Positions 5,514-8,045 of a DNA stretch of 8,045 bases are shown here, piece by piece; position 1 is the first letter of the stretch; each line of letters begins with the position of its first letter. The notes beneath the pieces are model-generated. The model saw only the letters and a program-made list of their open reading frames with translations. It did no database searches and had not been told where the DNA came from. Source of the DNA: Flavobacteriales bacterium UBA7519 (GTDB lineage: Bacteria; Bacteroidota; Bacteroidia; Flavobacteriales; Weeksellaceae); the NCBI GenBank assembly GCA_002476905.1, contig DLND01000040.1, positions 7,999 through 16,043 on the forward strand, in the 5' to 3' direction. The position numbers and the translations under genes were made by a program.

Positions 5514-6128
5514 TTATTGACTGATTTTTGAAAACACATAAAACATTTCTGTTGCTATCTGCAAACTTCTTTCTGCATATACCTTTGATTGTTCCGGTGT
5601 ATTGTCCGAAATTTTAGGGTCTTCAGATGTGATAGGTATTCTTTTTTCCGCACCTGCTATAAACGGACATCCACCGTCTGCCTGCGAACAGGTCATAATG
5701 GCTGTGAATGCTGATACAGGATTGAAAGGGCTATCGTATTTTTTTGAAAAACCGATTACAGGCAAAGCATTATCGCTGTATTTTATGGCATATACAGGGT
5801 TATTGGTATCTGCTATTTTGAAAATATTAAATCCCTGTTCGGTCAATGTTTCTGCGACTTTGGGGAATAGTGCGGTTTCTTCTGTTCCACCCGAATAACA
5901 ATGTACGTTTGGCATATTAAAATGTGCTGATGCTACCTGTGCCCAAACCTGCGATAAATGGCTCCTTCGGGAATTGTGGGTACAAATGAAATTGATATTT
6001 ATATCCTGCCTGTCGTTTACTTTTTGCTGTATAAAATCTATCAACGGCTGTAATATGGTTTTACGTTCTTCGCTGATACTGTGAACGTCTATTTTATTGT
6101 TAATGATTTCGATTAGCTTTTGATACAT
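5514..6128 (-). CDS. arsC: Arsenate reductase of low-molecular-weight protein tyrosine phosphatase fold
   Basis: A 204-residue cytoplasmic enzyme that would reduce arsenate to arsenite for ACR3. After a helical N-terminal extension of about 42 residues comes the P-loop ICTHNSRRSHLSQ with the CX5R nucleophile pair C49/R55. A second redox region, MTCSQADGGCP (C147, C154), matches the CX6C pair that relays the disulphide in thioredoxin-coupled ArsC enzymes. SEDPK (D170) fits the region of the catalytic Asp-Pro loop. At 204 residues it is longer than classical ArsC (about 130) because of the N-terminal extension and insertions. Databases often label this type protein-tyrosine-phosphatase; the Cys pair and its place between DUF6428 and ACR3 favour arsenate reduction. 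The gene begins 19 nt after DUF6428 and ends 3 nt before ACR3. Confidence 0.88.
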   Translation of the reverse strand: MYQKLIEIINNKIDVHSISEERKTILQPLIDFIQQKVNDRQDININFICTHNSRRSHLSQVWAQVASAHFNMPNVHCYSGGTEETALFPKVAETLTEQGFNIFKIADTNNPVYAIKYSDNALPVIGFSKKYDSPFNPVSAFTAIMTCSQADGGCPFIAGAEKRIPITSEDPKISDNTPEQSKVYAERSLQIATEMFYVFSKISQ

Positions 6129-6147
6129 CGTATTTTGTTTTTAGTGT

Positions 6148-6612
6148 TTAGCAACATCCCGAATTAGTTGTACAGCAAGGATTATTTAGCTCTGATAATT
6201 TTACTTTTTGTTTTTCCGCAGGAATACCGCAGGCATCACTTGCCAGGCAAGCGGTTTGTTTGTTCTTCAGTAAAAAATGGTTTCCGTTAAAATCCAAGTC
6301 GTATTTACCAATCGTTTCACTTTGGTATTCTACCTCTATCTCGGCATCTTCGATACCCAGTTTCTCTTCAGATAGTTTGATGATGTTTAATAATTTGGTT
6401 GGCTTTAATCTGTGTTCAAAATCGTTGGCATTCCATAATTGAAAATTGACAACTTTTTCATTTCTGATAGTTCCGCCACAATCAATGAAGTGTTTTGTAA
6501 TTACGCCTACCTCTGTAACGTGGAAATGTTCCGGTACAAATGTTCCGTTCTCTACTTGAAATTCAACATTATCTAATGCTGGTAAGATTTCTTTGATTTT
6601 TGATAGTTTCAT
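6148..6612 (-). CDS. DUF6428-family protein of arsenic operons
   Basis: A 154-residue cytoplasmic protein of unknown function, recognised as the DUF6428 type carried in Bacteroidota ars operons. The conserved-looking segment PEHFHVTEVGVITKHFIDCGG (H29, H31, H41, C45) resembles a metal or ligand site. Next comes NFQLWNANDFEHRLKPTKLL and an acidic/beta region. The C-terminal tail is Cys-rich: C122, C128, then vicinal pairs C146-C147 and C153-C154 (NPCCTTNSGCC). Vicinal Cys pairs bind As(III) well, so an arsenite-binding chaperone or buffer role, loosely like ArsD, is a reasonable inference; there is no visible sequence relation to ArsD. It follows arsR by 58 nt and precedes arsC by 19 nt, so it is within the operon. 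Confidence 0.83.
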   Translation of the reverse strand: MKLSKIKEILPALDNVEFQVENGTFVPEHFHVTEVGVITKHFIDCGGTIRNEKVVNFQLWNANDFEHRLKPTKLLNIIKLSEEKLGIEDAEIEVEYQSETIGKYDLDFNGNHFLLKNKQTACLASDACGIPAEKQKVKLSELNNPCCTTNSGCC

Positions 6613-6640
6613 TGTTTTTTATTTAATTGTTATATTGCTT

Positions 6641-6654
6641 TATTACGATTAATA
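6641..6654. promoter_or_regulatory. Second copy of the arsR-leader motif TATTACGATWAATA
   Basis: TATTACGATTAATA here matches TATTACGATAAATA at 7025-7038 in 13 of 14 positions. One copy lies upstream of arsR next to its promoter, the other in the 58-bp gap between arsR and DUF6428. It could be a secondary ArsR-binding site tuning the downstream genes. Chance is possible in such AT-rich DNA. Confidence 0.3.
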
Positions 6655-6670
6655 CGGTTAAAAAAAATGC

Positions 6671-7000
6671 TTAACAGCATTTCTCAACCCCTACATTATC
6701 TACAAAGAACATATTGAGTTCATTTTTTAGCTTCTGCCAAACATTTTCATTAATGCAGTAACATACACTGGTTCCCTCGATGCTTCCTTTGATGATGCCA
6801 ATGCTTTTCAGTTCTTTCAAATGTTGTGAAATGGTAGCCTGTGCCAATCCTAATTCTTCCACTAAGTCATTACAAATACAAGCATTCTGTTTAATGATGT
6901 ATTGCAGGATAGCTATACGGGCAGGATGAGCCAATGCCTTTAAAGAGGTTGCTAAGTTGTTTTGCTGCTCTGTAAATATTTCAGTTTTTGTTACGCCCAT
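6671..7000 (-). CDS. arsR: ArsR-family arsenic-responsive repressor
   Basis: A 109-residue winged-helix repressor of the ars operon. Order: LATSLKALAHPARIAILQYI (about 16-35), the metal-sensing helix ACICNDLVEEL with C41 and C43, the recognition helix QATISQHLKELK (54-65), and the wing with CYC (C80, C82). It ends in CC. The CxC in the alpha-3 helix corresponds to the As(III)-binding ELCVCD site of ArsR. I place the start at the ATG 6998-7000. The frame extends upstream to a TTG at 7022-7024, but that would begin inside the candidate operator and add an atypical MRCIIKC lead. The promoter lies about 47 nt upstream. It is the first gene of the operon and diverges from the conjugative-element genes. 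Confidence 0.92.
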   Translation of the reverse strand: MGVTKTEIFTEQQNNLATSLKALAHPARIAILQYIIKQNACICNDLVEELGLAQATISQHLKELKSIGIIKGSIEGTSVCYCINENVWQKLKNELNMFFVDNVGVEKCC

Positions 7001-7017
7001 AATACATTTAATTATAC

Positions 7018-7038
7018 ATCGCAATATTACGATAAATA
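7018..7038. promoter_or_regulatory. Candidate ArsR operator just downstream of the arsR promoter
   Basis: Bases 7018-7033, ATCGCAATATTACGAT, are palindromic at 14 of 16 positions and sit between the -7 box and the arsR ATG, where bound repressor would block transcription. The motif TATTACGATAAATA (7025-7038) overlaps it and recurs after arsR. Assignment to ArsR is inference from position. Confidence 0.5.
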
Positions 7039-7047
7039 TTTAAACCA

Positions 7048-7078
7048 CAAAAATAGTTTGCGAAAATTTATATCACAA
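7048..7078 (-). promoter_or_regulatory. Promoter of the ars operon
   Basis: On the minus strand TTG (7078-7076), a 20-bp spacer and TATTTTTG (7055-7048) fit the Bacteroidota TTG/TAnnTTTG promoter form. Transcription would begin near 7042-7044 and give a leader of about 40 nt before the arsR ATG, running through the palindrome at 7018-7033. Confidence 0.6.
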
Positions 7079-7227
7079 CAACAATTCTTTACAAATCTTC
7101 ATTTCAATTCTCTACCGTAATTAGTAAAACACTACCTCTCAAAGCCAAACCCTGCCACTTCTGTGAGGGGGCTTATCTACTGGTATAATTTTAGGCTTCA
7201 AGCAAAATTCTAAACAAAAATTATAGT

Positions 7228-7665
7228 ATGGATACACAGCAAAAAGATTTATCGTATTTCAGGTTACGCCTGCAAGAATTATTAAATACCAGCTTCCCAG
7301 AAAAAGCAAACGACCAAAAATTTATTGAGCAACGTTCTTCGTGGCCAGCCAATGCCTACGAGGGTGCTTTTAGTTCGGGAAATGCAGTTGAACAATGCAA
7401 CGAAATAGCCAACTACATTCTGTTTGAGGGCTTGCACTTCTCCAAATTCGATACGGTTTTCCAAGTCGTATGCAATGAGTTTGATACCCTAATGGCAGAC
7501 GAGGAACTGCGACCGTTCGCCCTTAAAATGTTCCCAATCTGTGAGCCTGTTTTTGCCAAGTATGAACTAACAGATGATTTCGCCTACGGTTATGAGTTTG
7601 ATGTCCTCTATACCGAACTGACGGGAACAATCGCAATATGGATTGAAGAAAATGGGCTTCAGTAA
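7228..7665 (+). CDS. DUF1896 domain-containing protein of a conjugative element
   Basis: A 145-residue acidic, soluble protein of unknown function, recognised as the DUF1896 type found in the backbone of CTnDOT-like Bacteroidota conjugative transposons. Visible features are the N-terminal helix SYFRLRLQELLNTSFPEKA, then EQRSSWPANAYEGAFSSGNAVEQCNEIANYILFEGLHFSKFDTVFQVV, and a C-terminal FAYGYEFDVLYTELTGTIAIWIEENG. There is no signal peptide or membrane segment. The start is ATG at 7228, preceded by an AT-rich leader with no clear TAnnTTTG box. Its last 14 nt overlap the start of the methylase/helicase gene, showing coupled expression. It is the first plus-strand gene after the minus-strand resistance cargo and marks the change from cargo to element backbone. 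Confidence 0.88.
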   Translation: MDTQQKDLSYFRLRLQELLNTSFPEKANDQKFIEQRSSWPANAYEGAFSSGNAVEQCNEIANYILFEGLHFSKFDTVFQVVCNEFDTLMADEELRPFALKMFPICEPVFAKYELTDDFAYGYEFDVLYTELTGTIAIWIEENGLQ

Positions 7666-8045
7666 AAGGCAGCACCTCCTGCAAAACATCGAAGCCCTGC
7701 GGATTGCCTTTACATTAGAAAAGGAGAAACGACAAGCCACCGTAGGCGAAAGACTGTCAATGATGCAATACAGCGGATTTGGTGGTCTTAAATTCGTTCT
7801 GAACCCCATTGCCAATGAAACAGACATCAATAATTGGCGGAAGACGGAACACGACCTTTTCCCGATTACGCAGGAACTCCACCAACTGCTCAAAGAAAAC
7901 TCCGAAGGCGAAAAACAGTACCGCCGATACGTGGATAGTATGAAAAGCTCGGTATTGACCGCTTTTTATACACCATCGCAGGTCATTGATGCTATTTCGG
8001 AAACCTTGCGTGATAGCGGTCTGCACATTGATAAATTTCTCGAGC
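7652..8045 (+). CDS. N-terminal part of giant N6-adenine methylase/SNF2-type helicase of conjugative elements (runs off the window)
   Basis: Open frame from ATG 7652 (MGFSKRQHLLQNIEALRIAF) with no stop up to the window end; 131 codons are visible. Recognisable family segments are YSGFGGLKFVLNP (about 40-52), LFPITQELHQLLKEN (70-84) and YVDSMKSSVLTAFYTPSQVI (93-112), ending at HIDKFLE, where family members continue into an EPSAG-like SAM-binding motif. Full-length relatives are very large (well over 1,500 residues) and combine a DNA methylase domain with a DEAD/SNF2-like helicase; neither catalytic core is inside this window. The gene overlaps DUF1896 by 14 nt in a different frame. In such elements it is thought to act in DNA processing or protection during transfer; that role is inference. 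Confidence 0.87.
   Translation, partial: MGFSKRQHLLQNIEALRIAFTLEKEKRQATVGERLSMMQYSGFGGLKFVLNPIANETDINNWRKTEHDLFPITQELHQLLKENSEGEKQYRRYVDSMKSSVLTAFYTPSQVIDAISETLRDSGLHIDKFLE

Noticed and set aside
5602..5898. Open frame on the plus strand opposite the arsenate reductase gene
   Set aside because: Fully antisense to a well-supported gene with recognisable catalytic motifs; no family features or promoter of its own.
6998..7024. TTG 7022-7024 as the start of arsR
   Set aside because: Would begin inside the candidate operator and add eight residues atypical of the family; ATG 6998-7000 gives a normal ArsR N-terminus.
7567..8026. Overlapping minus-strand open frames opposite DUF1896 and the methylase gene
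   Set aside because: Antisense shadows; the plus-strand frames have clear family sequence and the expected overlap arrangement.
8038..8044. CTCGAG at the right edge as a cloning-site or adapter remnant
   Set aside because: It is in frame with the family sequence (KFLE, expected to continue to EPSAG), so it is natural coding sequence.

Overview
The window reads as a piece of a Bacteroidota genome (Flavobacteriia, Sphingobacteriia or Chitinophagia type), most likely part of an integrative/conjugative element carrying metal-resistance cargo. Three things point there. The genes are AT-rich. The promoters have the Bacteroidota form (TTG, about 19-20 bp, TAnnTTTG) rather than a sigma70 form. Several families present are typical of that phylum: DUF6660, DUF6428, the GDCCVxC protein, DUF1896 and the large methylase/helicase of CTnDOT-like elements. 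The assignment rests on recognising families and promoter form; no database search was possible.

Layout, left to right. (1) 1-13 is Illumina adapter sequence, so the window starts at an assembly end; the adapter also creates a false stop codon. (2) 14-2625, minus strand: a heavy-metal efflux module with a Fur-family regulator (2209-2625), a small secreted or membrane-anchored Cys-rich DUF6660 protein (1826-2152) and the N-terminal half of a CzcA/CusA-type RND pump (to 1673). A perfect 15-bp palindrome and a TATATTTG box lie between the regulator and DUF6660. (3) 2709-3888, minus strand: a tightly overlapping mercury-type operon of an ArsR/SmtB repressor with CadC-like cysteines, MerTP (MerT-MerP fusion) and a GDCCVxC protein. 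No merA is present. (4) 3971-4387, minus strand: a bleomycin-resistance/glyoxalase-like (VOC) gene broken by one in-frame TAA. (5) 4479-7000, minus strand: an arsenic operon, arsR - DUF6428 - arsenate reductase of the low-molecular-weight phosphatase fold - ACR3 arsenite exporter. (6) 7228-8045, plus strand: DUF1896 and the start of a giant methylase/helicase, overlapping by 14 nt. These belong to the backbone of Bacteroidota conjugative elements.

How it works together: arsenate is reduced by ArsC and arsenite expelled by ACR3 under ArsR control. Hg(II), or a similar soft metal, is bound and moved by MerTP under its own ArsR-type sensor. Divalent cations would be exported from the periplasm by the RND pump under a Fur-like regulator. 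All cargo genes are on the minus strand and diverge from the plus-strand backbone across a gap at 7001-7227. I see no wholly new system. The most interesting points are the poorly characterised Cys-rich accessory proteins attached to each metal module, the mer module without a reductase, the near-leaderless promoters, the broken VOC gene and the adapter artefact.
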